Shown: positions 16,483-24,122 of the stretch, in pieces | Numbering within the stretch: position 1 is the stretch's first letter | Layout of the letters: every line of letters starts with the position of its first letter | Assembly: GCA_903847385.1 (NCBI GenBank) | Contig: CAINDO010000400.1 | Span: 1 to 32,357 of the forward strand | Reading direction: 5' to 3' | Length of the DNA stretch: 32,357 nucleotides | DNA from: an uncultured Myxococcales bacterium | GTDB lineage: Bacteria > Myxococcota_A > Bradymonadia > UBA7976 > UBA1532 | Made by a program: the position numbers and the translations under genes | The notes under the pieces: model-generated | The model's input: only the letters and a program-made list of their open reading frames with translations | The model's database searches: none | Told to the model about the DNA's origin: nothing

Positions 16483-17997
16483 GTGAAAACGGGTTACGGT
16501 CGCGCCGTGCGTCTCGGAATCCGCGGAATGCTCGCGTTCGGCCTCTTCGGCCTGCTGGCCGTCGCCGGCGCCGTCGCGGCCATGTTGGTCGGCCACTTCC
16601 TCGAGGCCGAGGCCACCGCGCAGGTCGAGCGCCAACAGCGCCTGAGGGCCGTCGAGATCGCCGAGCGCCTCCAGCTCGTCTGCGCGACCTCGCCGGCGGA
16701 CGCCTGTGACGCCGCGCTCCGCACCGCCGCCGCGCCCGAGGGGGACGAGCTCGAGGAGCTCACGCTGCTGACGCCGGACTTCGGCGTGTTCGCCGGCGCC
16801 CCCCTGCCCTGCGCGCAGCGCGATCCCCTGGTGGCGGCCGCCTTCCAGGCGCGGTACGTGCAGACGGAGGCCCGCTCGGCGGGCGCGGCGACCTGCGCGG
16901 CGGACGAACGCAGCGAGCGTTTCGTCGTCGCGGTGCCCATGACGCTCCCGGGCGATTTCCGGCTCGTGCTGCGCTACGGCTTCGACCGTTCACCGCTCCA
17001 GGTCGCCGTGGCCGCGCGGCAGCGAACCGTCTTGGGTGCGCTGATGCTCGACTTCCTGGCCGTGCTGCTCTTCGGCATCTACCTGGTGGGGCGCAGCGTC
17101 GTCCGGCCGCTGGTGGCCCTCACGCGCCTCACGGGCGAGGTCGCCGCCAAGGGCCTGGCCGAGGCCCCGGATCCGCGCGCGGCGGTCTCTGCGGGGCCCT
17201 CGGAGCTGCTGCGTCTGGGGCAGGCCTACGGCGATATGCTCGACCGTCTCCGCGACCAGGACGCGCTCCTGCGCGAGCGGCTGGCGGAGCTCTCCGCCGC
17301 GCGCGACGACCTGGTGCGCAGCGAGAAGCTGGCCACGGTGGGCCGCCTGGCCGCCGGCATCGCGCACGAGGTCGGCAACCCGCTGACCGCCGTGCTCGGC
17401 TTCGTGGAGTACCTGCGCGACGAGCGCGGCGCGCCCGTGGAACCCGCGCTGCGGGCCGATCTCCTCGCCCGGATGAACCGCGAGCTCCAGCGCATCCACG
17501 GCACCATCCGGCAACTGCTCGACTTCAGCCGCCCGCAGCCCTCACAGCCGCGCGCTGTGCCCGTGCGCGAGGTCGTGGACGCCGCGCTCGCCCTGGTCGG
17601 TTACCAGCAGAAGATCAAGACGCTCACGCTCGAGACCCGCCTCGACGCCGCGCCGGACGTCTTCGTGGATCCCGAGCGCTTGCGACAGGTCCTGGTCAAC
17701 CTGCTCCTGAACGCCGCGGACGCCCTGGCCGGCAAGGGCACCGTGCGCATCTCCGCGGCCGCCGAGGCGGGTCGAGTCGTTCTGCGCGTCTCCGACGACG
17801 GCCCCGGCATCGACGCGGACCAGGCGGTGCGCATCTTCGAGCCCTTCGTGACGACCAAGGCCGTCGGCGAGGGCACGGGCCTCGGCTTGGCCATCTGCCA
17901 GCGCCTCATCGAGGAGGCCGGCGGCACCATCGCCGTGGGCACAAATGAAAACGGCCGCGGCGCCTGCTTCGAAGTCAGGCTGCCCGCGGCCGTTTGA
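16483..17997 (+). CDS. Membrane sensor histidine kinase
   Basis: The 504-residue protein has a membrane helix (about 14-38), a periplasmic sensor region (40-175), a second helix (182-205), a HAMP-like linker and a coiled coil. It then has HisKA with H-box GIAHEVGNPLTA (phospho-acceptor His295) and HATPase motifs (N-box LLNAADAL, G1 DDGPGI, F-box FEPFVTTK, G2 GTGLGLAI). The sensor region carries four cysteines (about 67, 75, 110, 138) that could form two disulfides or sense redox or metals. GTG 16483 is taken as the start because it leaves enough basic residues before helix 1. A GTG at 16507 is possible, and neither has a good ribosome site. No response regulator is adjacent; it follows the prepilin peptidase by 21 nt. 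Confidence 0.92.
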   Translation: MKTGYGRAVRLGIRGMLAFGLFGLLAVAGAVAAMLVGHFLEAEATAQVERQQRLRAVEIAERLQLVCATSPADACDAALRTAAAPEGDELEELTLLTPDFGVFAGAPLPCAQRDPLVAAAFQARYVQTEARSAGAATCAADERSERFVVAVPMTLPGDFRLVLRYGFDRSPLQVAVAARQRTVLGALMLDFLAVLLFGIYLVGRSVVRPLVALTRLTGEVAAKGLAEAPDPRAAVSAGPSELLRLGQAYGDMLDRLRDQDALLRERLAELSAARDDLVRSEKLATVGRLAAGIAHEVGNPLTAVLGFVEYLRDERGAPVEPALRADLLARMNRELQRIHGTIRQLLDFSRPQPSQPRAVPVREVVDAALALVGYQQKIKTLTLETRLDAAPDVFVDPERLRQVLVNLLLNAADALAGKGTVRISAAAEAGRVVLRVSDDGPGIDADQAVRIFEPFVTTKAVGEGTGLGLAICQRLIEEAGGTIAVGTNENGRGACFEVRLPAAV

Positions 17998-18002
17998 TGC
18001 GT

Positions 18003-18016
18003 GGCGCGTCCGCGCC
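18003..18016. terminator. GC palindrome between convergent genes (possible terminator)
   Basis: GGCGCG-TC-CGCGCC lies between the stops of the histidine kinase gene and atpE. It could fold in either transcript, but there is no T-tract on either side, so intrinsic termination is only a guess. Confidence 0.25.
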
Positions 18017-18029
18017 CCGCGGCGAAGCC

Positions 18030-18338
18030 TCAGGCCTTGCCGACGAGGAGGATCGCGATCACGAAGGAGAGCAGAACGAGGGACTCGATGAGGGCGAGGC
18101 CGAGGATCATCGGGGTGAAGATCTTGTTCTGCGCGCCGGGGTTGCGGGCGATGCCCTCGAGCGCGGCGGCCGCGGCGCGGCCCTGACCGAGGGCGCCACC
18201 GAGGGCGCCGATGCCGATGGCGAGGCCGGCCGCGATGGCCGCCGTCGCGCTGCCGCCGCCGGCGCCGTCGGCCGCGAAGGCCGGGAGGGCGAGCACGGAG
18301 ACGAAGAGGAAGGAGAACAGGGACCAGAAATTCTTCAT
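18030..18338 (-). CDS. atpE: ATP synthase Fo subunit c, with N-terminal signal-like extension
   Basis: Subunit c forms the ion-carrying rotor ring. The 102 residues include a hydrophobic, signal-like N-terminus ending ALPAFA (residue 22) and a Gly/Ala-rich first helix with GQG (Gln52). The polar loop ARNP and the second helix with the ion-binding Glu85 (LIESLVLL) follow. Typical c subunits are about 75-90 residues, so the extra length is the leader. Gln52, Glu85 and Ser86 correspond to residues linked to Na+ binding in Propionigenium/Ilyobacter, but the next ligand positions (Thr, Tyr there) are Leu here, so the ion is uncertain. AAGGGAAG/AGG lies upstream of the ATG. A 175-nt untranslated gap with a hairpin separates it from atpB. 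It is convergent with the kinase gene, so atpF does not follow. Confidence 0.95.
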   Translation of the reverse strand: MKNFWSLFSFLFVSVLALPAFAADGAGGGSATAAIAAGLAIGIGALGGALGQGRAAAAALEGIARNPGAQNKIFTPMILGLALIESLVLLSFVIAILLVGKA

Positions 18339-18392
18339 GACGACCTACTTCCCTTGCGGGTTCAAGTTGCGATGTCCCGGAACCGGACCTGC

Positions 18393-18414
18393 GACACCCC
18401 ACGACGGGGTTGTC
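18393..18414 (-). promoter_or_regulatory. Hairpin in the atpB-atpE intercistronic region
   Basis: On the minus strand ACCCC-GTCGT-GGGGT forms a 5-bp stem. It is extended by GAC/GTC after one bulged A, about 55 nt before the atpE start. No open reading frame lies in the 175-nt gap (18339-18513). It could stabilise or separate the atpE message, whose product is needed in many copies per complex. This is inference. Confidence 0.35.
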
Positions 18415-18513
18415 CCTCCTCGACGCTCTACCATCACCGACCCCATCGGGGCCCCGTCCGGTGGCGCAAGGTTCGAGCCGGAACGCTCGCGGAAAAAGAG
18501 AGAGAAACGCGAC

Positions 18514-19308
18514 TCAGTGACCGTGGGCCTCGCCGTGGCCCTCTTCGTGGTGCTCGATGGCCATGGCGATGTACACGCTGCTGAGCAGGCAGAACACGGC
18601 CGTCTGCACGATGCAGACGAGCAGGCCGAGGCCCATGATGGGCAGCGGCAGGATGATCGGGTAGGCCACGAGGGCCGTCAGGAACACGCCGAGCAGCGTG
18701 TGGTCCGCGAACATGTTGCACATGAGACGGACGGCGAGGCTGAACGGGCGGACCAGGTGGCTGAAGATCTCGATGGGCAGCATGAGCGGCGAGAGCCACC
18801 ACACCGGACCGAGGAAGTGCTTCAGGTAGGCGACGCCGTTGGTCTTCAGGCCGTTGTAGTGCACGACCAGGAAGATGATGATCGCGCAGGCGAACGTGGT
18901 GTTGAAGTTGCCCGTCGGCGCCACGAAGCCCGGGATCTGGCCGATCAGGTTCGACGTGAGGATGAAGAACGCCATCGTGCCGATGAGGGGCAGGTACTGG
19001 CGCGCCGCCTCGGGGCCCATGATGCCGCTCATCACCGAGAGCGTGGCCTCGCCGACGATCTCGACGAAGCTGCGGGCGTTGAAGCCCTGCTCGGGCACCA
19101 CACCGCCGTCGCCCGAGGCTGCGAGGCGACCGCGGTAGCGGATGGCCACGTACACCAGGAGCGCGAACACGATCAGCGCCATGAAGACGTGATTGAGCTC
19201 GTGGACGTCCTCGCCGGCGAGGAAGGTCTTCCCCATGGCGTGTGCGATCTTGTGCTTCAGCTCGACGAAGGCCGGCAGGAGGTCGAACCAGATGTCGTGG
19301 CTACCCAT
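18514..19308 (-). CDS. atpB: ATP synthase Fo subunit a
   Basis: Subunit a forms the ion half-channels against the c ring in the inner membrane. The 264-residue product has the expected helices and conserved segments LTSNLIGQIPGF, RPFSLAVRLMCNM with the essential Arg194 (Arg210 in E. coli), and a last helix of the GLGLLVCIVQTAVFCLLSSVYI type. The C-terminus is a short His/Glu/Gly-rich tail, an oddity that might bind metal. The start overlaps the end of atpI by 8 nt, so the two are probably translated in coupling. Confidence 0.96.
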   Translation of the reverse strand: MGSHDIWFDLLPAFVELKHKIAHAMGKTFLAGEDVHELNHVFMALIVFALLVYVAIRYRGRLAASGDGGVVPEQGFNARSFVEIVGEATLSVMSGIMGPEAARQYLPLIGTMAFFILTSNLIGQIPGFVAPTGNFNTTFACAIIIFLVVHYNGLKTNGVAYLKHFLGPVWWLSPLMLPIEIFSHLVRPFSLAVRLMCNMFADHTLLGVFLTALVAYPIILPLPIMGLGLLVCIVQTAVFCLLSSVYIAMAIEHHEEGHGEAHGH

Positions 19309-19699
19309 GGATGGACTCCGATGTATCCGCGGTCAGGGGCGGTCCGATGACCGCGCCCAGAGGAATGGCGATCACAATGACCGAGAGGCCCGCCAGCATC
19401 GCCAGGAGATCGACCTGGAAGATGGTGTGCACGGCATACACGGCCCCGAGATAGGCGAGGATCTTCACGCCGAACAGAAGGACGGTCCCCGCCGCCCCGC
19501 GCGTGTCGGCGCCCTTGGCCATCAGCCGGGCCCCGAGCCACTGCAGGGAGAGCAGGTTGGCGACGGCCAGGGCCGCGCCGACGGCCACGCCGAGGGTCGC
19601 GCCGGGGAGGTCGACCGCCAGGCTCACGGCGACGGCGATCACGCCGAGCACGGCGGAGCACCCGGTCACCCAGCGCAGCATGGCGTCAGCACCCTTCAC
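19301..19699 (-). CDS. atpI: ATP synthase subunit I (AtpI-type assembly factor)
   Basis: This small membrane protein (132 residues from GTG 19699) has four hydrophobic segments (VTGCSAVLGVIAVAVSLAV, TLGVAVGAALAVANLLSL, GTVLLFGVKILAYLGAVYAV, LAMLAGLSVIVIAIPLGAVI). This is the layout of the ATP-synt_I family, which helps c-ring assembly or Mg2+ supply in other bacteria. The GTG overlaps the atpZ stop (GTGA). An ATG at 19681 is an alternative start that removes six residues. Position between atpZ and atpB is typical. Sequence identity in this family is low, so the call rests partly on context. Confidence 0.8.
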   Translation of the reverse strand: MKGADAMLRWVTGCSAVLGVIAVAVSLAVDLPGATLGVAVGAALAVANLLSLQWLGARLMAKGADTRGAAGTVLLFGVKILAYLGAVYAVHTIFQVDLLAMLAGLSVIVIAIPLGAVIGPPLTADTSESIHG

Positions 19700-19950
19700 T
19701 TCTCCGACTCCCCCGACTCTTCTTCCTGGCTCTTTTGAATCTGCTTCACGGTCCGGTACAGGGTGCGAACCCCGCCCGCGATCCCGAAGGCCACGCCACC
19801 CAGGATTCCCCAGGGGGCGGTGCCGTATTGCTCGTCGATCCAGTTCCCACCGAAGACGCCGACCGCGATGAAGACCCCCAGCTCGATGCCCAGGCCCGTG
19901 TACTTCACGGACTGGTAGGCGTTCCGGGTCTTCTCTTCGAGTCGGCTCAC
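19696..19950 (-). CDS. atpZ: AtpZ/AtpI-family small membrane protein
   Basis: From GTG 19950 the product is 84 residues. A basic/acidic N-terminus is followed by two short hydrophobic helices (YTGLGIELGVFIAVGVFGGNWIDEQYGT and PWGILGGVAFGIAGGVRTLYRTV) and a charged Gln/Glu/Ser tail. This is the F0F1-ATPase 'gene 1' (AtpZ/AtpQ-like) family found at the head of atp operons. A longer open frame overlaps hemL and is rejected. The GTG is separated from the hemL TGA by one base, and no ATG exists in the N-terminal part. Its exact role is poorly defined; in some species it works with AtpI in ion supply or assembly. Confidence 0.78.
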   Translation of the reverse strand: MSRLEEKTRNAYQSVKYTGLGIELGVFIAVGVFGGNWIDEQYGTAPWGILGGVAFGIAGGVRTLYRTVKQIQKSQEEESGESEK

Positions 19951-19951
19951 C

Positions 19952-21238
19952 TCATACCCGGGTAAACGCGGTGCGCGCCGCCGCCAGCGTGTGCTCGACC
20001 TCGGCCTCGCCGTGCGCGCCGGAGACGAAGCAGGCTTCGTATCCACTGGCGGGCAGGTAGACCCCGGCCTCGAGCATCTCGCGGTGGAAGCGCCCGAAGC
20101 GGGCCATGTCACAGCGCTTGGCGTCCCCGAAGTTCTGCACGGCGTGTTCGCCGAAGAACAGCGTGAACATGGAGCCGATGCGCGGCAGCGTGTGCGCGAC
20201 GCCGGCCTTGCGGGCCAGGTCGGACAGCTCGGTGCACAGGTGCTCCGTGGTGGCCTCGACCTTCTCGAAGAACCCGGGGGCCTCGAGCAGGCGCAGCGTG
20301 GCCAGGCCCGCCGCGGTGGCCAGCGGGTTGCCGCTCAGCGTGCCGGCCTGATAGACCGGGCCGAGGGGCGAGATCTTGCGCATGTACTCGGCCTTGCCGC
20401 CGTACACGCCGACGGGCAGGCCGCCGCCGACGACCTTGCCCAGCGTGGTCAGGTCCGGCGTGATGCCGAACTTGCCCTGGGCGCCGCCGCGGCTCACGCG
20501 CCAGCCGGTCATGACCTCGTCGAAGATGAGCAGCGTGCCGTGCTCGCGCACCCGCTCCAGCGACTTCAGGAAGGCGTCCGTGGGGATGACGCAGCCCATG
20601 TTGCCGACGACGGGCTCGACGATGACCGCGGCGATGCGGTGGCCGTCGCTGGCCATCAACGCGTCCAGCGCGGCGGGATCGTTGTAGGGCAGCGTGAGCG
20701 TGTGTTTGGCGAAGTCCGCCGGCACGCCGGCGCTGTCGGGCTCGCCGAACGTGGCCAGGCCGCTGCCGGCCTTGACCAGCAGAGCGTCCGCGTGGCCGTG
20801 GTAGCAGCCCTCGAACTTGATGAAGGCGTCGCGCCCCGTGACGCCGCGGGCCAGCCGGATGGCGGCCATGCAGGCCTCGGTGCCGCTGCTCACCATCCGC
20901 AGCATCTCGATGCTGGGGTAGAAGCGGCGCACGATGTCGGCCATCTCGACCTCGGCGGCCGTGGGCGCGCCGAAGCTCATGCCCTTGGCGGCGGCGGTGG
21001 CGACCGCGGCGACGACCTCCGGGTGGGCGTGACCGAGCAGGGCCGGGCCCCAGCTGTTCACATAGTCGACGTAGCGGTTGCCGTCCTCGTCCGTGAGCCA
21101 GGCGCCGTTCGCGCTGGCGATGAACGGCGGATCGCCGCCGACCGAGCGGAACGCCCGGACGGGGCTGTTGACGCCGCCCGGCATGAGCTGCTCGGCGCGG
21201 GCGAGCCACGCACGGCTTTTGTCGAGTGAACGGGCCAT
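19952..21238 (-). CDS. hemL: Glutamate-1-semialdehyde 2,1-aminomutase
   Basis: HemL is a PLP enzyme converting glutamate-1-semialdehyde to 5-aminolevulinate, the C5-pathway entry to heme. The 428-residue product matches the family length. It has GGVNSPVRAF near the N-terminus, the cofactor Asp in LLIFDEVMTGWR, and the PLP lysine K268 in TTLGKVVGGGLPVG. ATG 21238 is chosen because GGAG lies 7 nt upstream and the family begins here; the upstream frame to 21292 is not conserved-looking. It lies 84 nt after gyrA and one base before atpZ, so it probably leads the Fo operon. Heme supply is relevant to the 30-heme cytochrome in the same window, but the link is only circumstantial. Confidence 0.96.
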   Translation of the reverse strand: MARSLDKSRAWLARAEQLMPGGVNSPVRAFRSVGGDPPFIASANGAWLTDEDGNRYVDYVNSWGPALLGHAHPEVVAAVATAAAKGMSFGAPTAAEVEMADIVRRFYPSIEMLRMVSSGTEACMAAIRLARGVTGRDAFIKFEGCYHGHADALLVKAGSGLATFGEPDSAGVPADFAKHTLTLPYNDPAALDALMASDGHRIAAVIVEPVVGNMGCVIPTDAFLKSLERVREHGTLLIFDEVMTGWRVSRGGAQGKFGITPDLTTLGKVVGGGLPVGVYGGKAEYMRKISPLGPVYQAGTLSGNPLATAAGLATLRLLEAPGFFEKVEATTEHLCTELSDLARKAGVAHTLPRIGSMFTLFFGEHAVQNFGDAKRCDMARFGRFHREMLEAGVYLPASGYEACFVSGAHGEAEVEHTLAAARTAFTRV

Positions 21239-21322
21239 CGGTGCTCCGTGGAAACGCGCGCGCCTTGTATCAGAACCGCCTGCTGCGAGCAAGCGCCATG
21301 GCGGCTCGGCGGCCCCCTGGAC

Positions 21323-23878
21323 TCAGGCGTCCGTGGGGTCGTCGCCGCCCGAGTCGCCGGACTCGCCGTCGTCACCGGACTCGCCGCCCTCGGCGTCGTC
21401 GCCTTCGCCGCTGGCGTCCGGGCTCTCCTCCGCCTCGTCCTCGACATAGCGGGCGATGGAGACGACCTTCTCACCCTCCTCGACGGCGATCATGCGCACG
21501 CCGAGGGTGTTGCGGCCGACCAGGCGGACGTCCGCGGCCTCGGCGCGCAGGATGATGCCGCCGTCCGTGATGAGGATGTAGTGGTCGTGCTCCGTCTCGA
21601 CGAGGATGCAGCCCACCACGTGCCCGTTGCGGCCGCCGGCCTTGATGTCGATGGTGCCCTTGCCGCCGCGGCCCTGGAGCCGGTACTCCTCGAGCGTCGT
21701 GCGCTTGCCGTAGCCCGTCGCCGTGACGGTGAGCAGACAGGCCTGCTTCTCGTCGATGGCGTTCTGGTCGAAGGTGATGCAGCCGACGACCTCGTCGTTC
21801 TCCTCGAGGTCGATGCCCTTCACGCCGCTGGTGTCGCGGCCGAGGGGGCGGACGTCTTCTTCCTCGAAGCGGATCGACATGCCGCCGCGCGTGGCGAGCA
21901 GCACGTTGCTGTTGCCCGTGGTGAGGCGCACGCCCATCAGGCGGTCACCCTCGCGCAGGTTGATGGCGATGATGCCGCTCGAGCGGATGTTCGAGTAGGC
22001 CATCAGGTCCGTCTTCTTCACCTGACCGCCGGTGGTGGCGAAGAAGAGGAAGTGACCCTCGGTGAAGGCGTCCACCGTGAGCACGCTGGCGAGCTTCTCG
22101 TTGACCTCGAGGGGCAGCAGGTTGATGACCGGCTTGCCGCGGCTCGTCCGGTTGCCCGAGGGGATCTGGTAGACCTTCTCGCTGAAGACCCGGCCGTTCG
22201 TCGTGAAGAACAGCACGTGATCGTGCGTGCTGCAGGCGATCAGGTGCTCGACGAAGTCCGTCTCCTTGGTGGCCATGCCGCTCTTGCCGCGGCCGCCGCG
22301 CTTCTGGGCGCGGTACTCGGCCACGGGCACGCGCTTGATGTAGCCCTCGTGCGTGACGGTGACGACCATGTCCTCGACGGGGATGAGGTCCTCGATGTCG
22401 AGGTCCACGCCGCTGGCGATGATCTGGGTCTTCCGGCCGTCGGCGAACTGCGTCTGGACCTCGAGGAGCTCGCGCTCGATGACCGCGAGGAGCAGGGCTT
22501 CGTCGGCCAGGATCGCCTTCAGGCGGGTGATCTCGGCCATGACCTCGGCCAGCTCGGCCAGGATCTTGTCGCGCTCCAGGCCGGTCAGGCGCTGCAGTCG
22601 CATCTCGAGGATGGCCTTGGCCTGCCGCTCGGAGAGCCCGAACGTGCTCATCAGGCCCTCGCGCGCGCTGTCCGTATCGGCGCTGGCGCGGATGAGGGCG
22701 ATGACCTCGTCGATGTGATCGAGGGCGATCTTCAAGCCCTCCAAGATGTGCGCGCGCTCCTCGGCCTGCCGCAGCTCGAAGCGCGTGCGGCGCAGGGTGA
22801 CGTCCCGGCGGTGGTCGATGAAGTGCTGCAGGGCGTCCTTCAGCGTGAGGAGCCGCGGCTCGCCGTGCACGATGGCCAGCATGTTGATGCCGAAGCTCTG
22901 CTGCAGCTGCGTGAGCTTGTAGAGCTGGTTCAACACGATGTCGGCCTGCGCGTCGCGGCGCAGCTCGATCACCATGCGCATGCCGTGACGATCGCTCTCG
23001 TCCCGCAGGTCGCTGATGCCCTCGATCTTCTTGTCGCGGACGAGCTCGGCGATCTTCTCGAGCAGGCGGGCCTTGTTGACCTGGTAGGGCAGCACGTGGA
23101 CCACGATGCGCTCGCGGTCGTTGCCCATGCTCTCGAACTCGCACACCGCGCGGATGTGGATGATGCCGCGGCCGGTCTCGTAGGCCTCCCGGATGCCGTT
23201 GGCGCCGTGGATGGTGCCGCCGGTGGGGAAGTCCGGGCCGGGGATCATGCCCATCAGCTCGGCCGTCGTGATCTGCGGGTTGCGCATGACCGCGATGCAC
23301 CCGTTCACGACCTCTTTGAGGTTGTGGGGCGGGATGTTCGTGGCCATGCCGACCGCGATGCCCGTGCTGCCGTTGACCAGCAGGTTGGGCACGCGCGTGG
23401 GGAGGACCAGGGGCTCCTCGAGCGTGTCGTCGTAGTTGGGACCGAAGTCGACGGTCTCCTTCTCCAGATCGGCGAGGAGCTCGTGCGTGATCTTCGCCAT
23501 CCGGACTTCGGTGTACCGCATGGCCGCCGGCGGATCGCCGTCCACGCTGCCGAAGTTGCCCTGCCCGTCCACGAGGCAGTAGCGCATGGCGAAGTCCTGG
23601 GCCATGCGGACGATCGTGTCGTACACGGCCTGATCACCATGGGGGTGATACTTGCCGATGCAGTCGCCCACGATGCGGGCGCTCTTCTTGTACGCGCCGT
23701 TCCAGTTGTTCTTCAGGTCGTGCATCGTGAAGAGGGCGCGGCGATGCACGGGCTTGAGGCCGTCGCGCGCGTCGGGCAGGGCGCGCCCGATGACCACCGA
23801 CATGGCGTAGTCCAGGTAGGACACGCGCATCTCGTCTTCGATGTTGACCGGAATCAGGGCTTTGCGGACTTCTTCCAT
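21323..23878 (-). CDS. gyrA: DNA gyrase subunit A
   Basis: GyrA is the breakage-reunion subunit that, with GyrB, negatively supercoils DNA. The 851-residue product has the active-site Tyr122 (AMRYTEVRM), matching E. coli numbering. The quinolone-region helix reads [12 protein letters not shown], with Gln at position 83 where Ser, Thr or Ala is usual, and Asp87 is kept. The C-terminal pinwheel holds the GyrA box QKRGGRG, which separates gyrase from topoisomerase IV. The tail is a long Asp/Glu/Gly/Ser-rich acidic stretch of about 40 residues. ATG 23878 has no ribosome site; a promoter lies immediately upstream, predicting a nearly leaderless mRNA. It is divergent from an ECF sigma gene. Confidence 0.98.
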   Translation of the reverse strand: MEEVRKALIPVNIEDEMRVSYLDYAMSVVIGRALPDARDGLKPVHRRALFTMHDLKNNWNGAYKKSARIVGDCIGKYHPHGDQAVYDTIVRMAQDFAMRYCLVDGQGNFGSVDGDPPAAMRYTEVRMAKITHELLADLEKETVDFGPNYDDTLEEPLVLPTRVPNLLVNGSTGIAVGMATNIPPHNLKEVVNGCIAVMRNPQITTAELMGMIPGPDFPTGGTIHGANGIREAYETGRGIIHIRAVCEFESMGNDRERIVVHVLPYQVNKARLLEKIAELVRDKKIEGISDLRDESDRHGMRMVIELRRDAQADIVLNQLYKLTQLQQSFGINMLAIVHGEPRLLTLKDALQHFIDHRRDVTLRRTRFELRQAEERAHILEGLKIALDHIDEVIALIRASADTDSAREGLMSTFGLSERQAKAILEMRLQRLTGLERDKILAELAEVMAEITRLKAILADEALLLAVIERELLEVQTQFADGRKTQIIASGVDLDIEDLIPVEDMVVTVTHEGYIKRVPVAEYRAQKRGGRGKSGMATKETDFVEHLIACSTHDHVLFFTTNGRVFSEKVYQIPSGNRTSRGKPVINLLPLEVNEKLASVLTVDAFTEGHFLFFATTGGQVKKTDLMAYSNIRSSGIIAINLREGDRLMGVRLTTGNSNVLLATRGGMSIRFEEEDVRPLGRDTSGVKGIDLEENDEVVGCITFDQNAIDEKQACLLTVTATGYGKRTTLEEYRLQGRGGKGTIDIKAGGRNGHVVGCILVETEHDHYILITDGGIILRAEAADVRLVGRNTLGVRMIAVEEGEKVVSIARYVEDEAEESPDASGEGDDAEGGESGDDGESGDSGGDDPTDA

Positions 23879-23886
23879 GGCGGGGC

Positions 23887-23915
23887 GTTGTAGTCATCGG
23901 AAACCGGGAAGTCAA
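23887..23915 (-). promoter_or_regulatory. gyrA sigma-70 promoter predicting a near-leaderless mRNA
   Basis: On the minus strand TTGACT (23915-23910) and TACAAC (23892-23887) are spaced by exactly 17 nt. Transcription would start near 23880, only about 2 nt before the gyrA ATG (23878). This fits the absence of a Shine-Dalgarno sequence. Confidence 0.55.
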
Positions 23916-23959
23916 CGCAGGCGATGGGTGTCCATCACGGGGGCGGCGCGTCGGGCCGA

Positions 23960-23992
23960 GTGTGGAGCGCGGACTGTGGTGTTTCTCCACAC
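23960..23992. promoter_or_regulatory. Dyad-symmetric putative operator/enhancer between gyrA and the ECF sigma gene
   Basis: GTGTGGAG (23960-23967) and CTCCACAC (23985-23992) are perfect inverted copies 17 nt apart. A nested dyad TGTGG-N7-CCACA spans 23975-23991. Its centre is about 110 nt upstream of the predicted sigma-54 start site, a usual distance for an enhancer-binding-protein site. It is also about 100 nt upstream of the gyrA start, so either gene could be the target. Confidence 0.45.
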
Positions 23993-24022
23993 GATGCCCT
24001 GTGACCCTGCTCGTCATCCCGC

Positions 24023-24048
24023 ACAAAATACTGAAATTATTGAACTTA
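24023..24048. promoter_or_regulatory. AT-rich tract with IHF-like core
   Basis: About 21 of 26 bases are A or T, in sharp contrast to the surroundings. The reverse strand contains TCAA-N4-TT, the core of the IHF consensus, with mismatches at the flanks. It lies between the dyad and the sigma-54 promoter, where DNA bending is normally needed. Confidence 0.35.
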
Positions 24049-24065
24049 CCTCGTTCGTTCATCCT

Positions 24066-24081
24066 TGGCACGGCCGGTGCA
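24066..24081 (+). promoter_or_regulatory. Sigma-54 (-24/-12) promoter of the ECF sigma gene
   Basis: TGGCACG-GCCG-GTGCA matches the sigma-54 consensus TGGCACG-N4-TTGCA at all but one base. GG (24067-24068) and GC (24079-24080) are separated by the required 10 nt. The predicted start is near 24092, 31 nt before the ATG at 24123, leaving room for the GGAG site at 24111-24114. Confidence 0.7.
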
Positions 24082-24122
24082 AAGCATGGGGGCAACCCCT
24101 CGAATTCGCCGGAGAAACCCCC

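Noticed and set aside
12913..16635. Minus-strand open frame of 1240 codons, the longest in the window
   Set aside because: It is antisense to the glycosyltransferase, prepilin peptidase and kinase genes, all with clear motifs. Its product is Arg/Glu/Gly/Gln low-complexity sequence typical of GC-rich shadow frames.
24040..24069. TTGAAC as a plus-strand -35 for the ECF gene
   Set aside because: No -10 at proper spacing; the sigma-54 element just downstream explains the region better.
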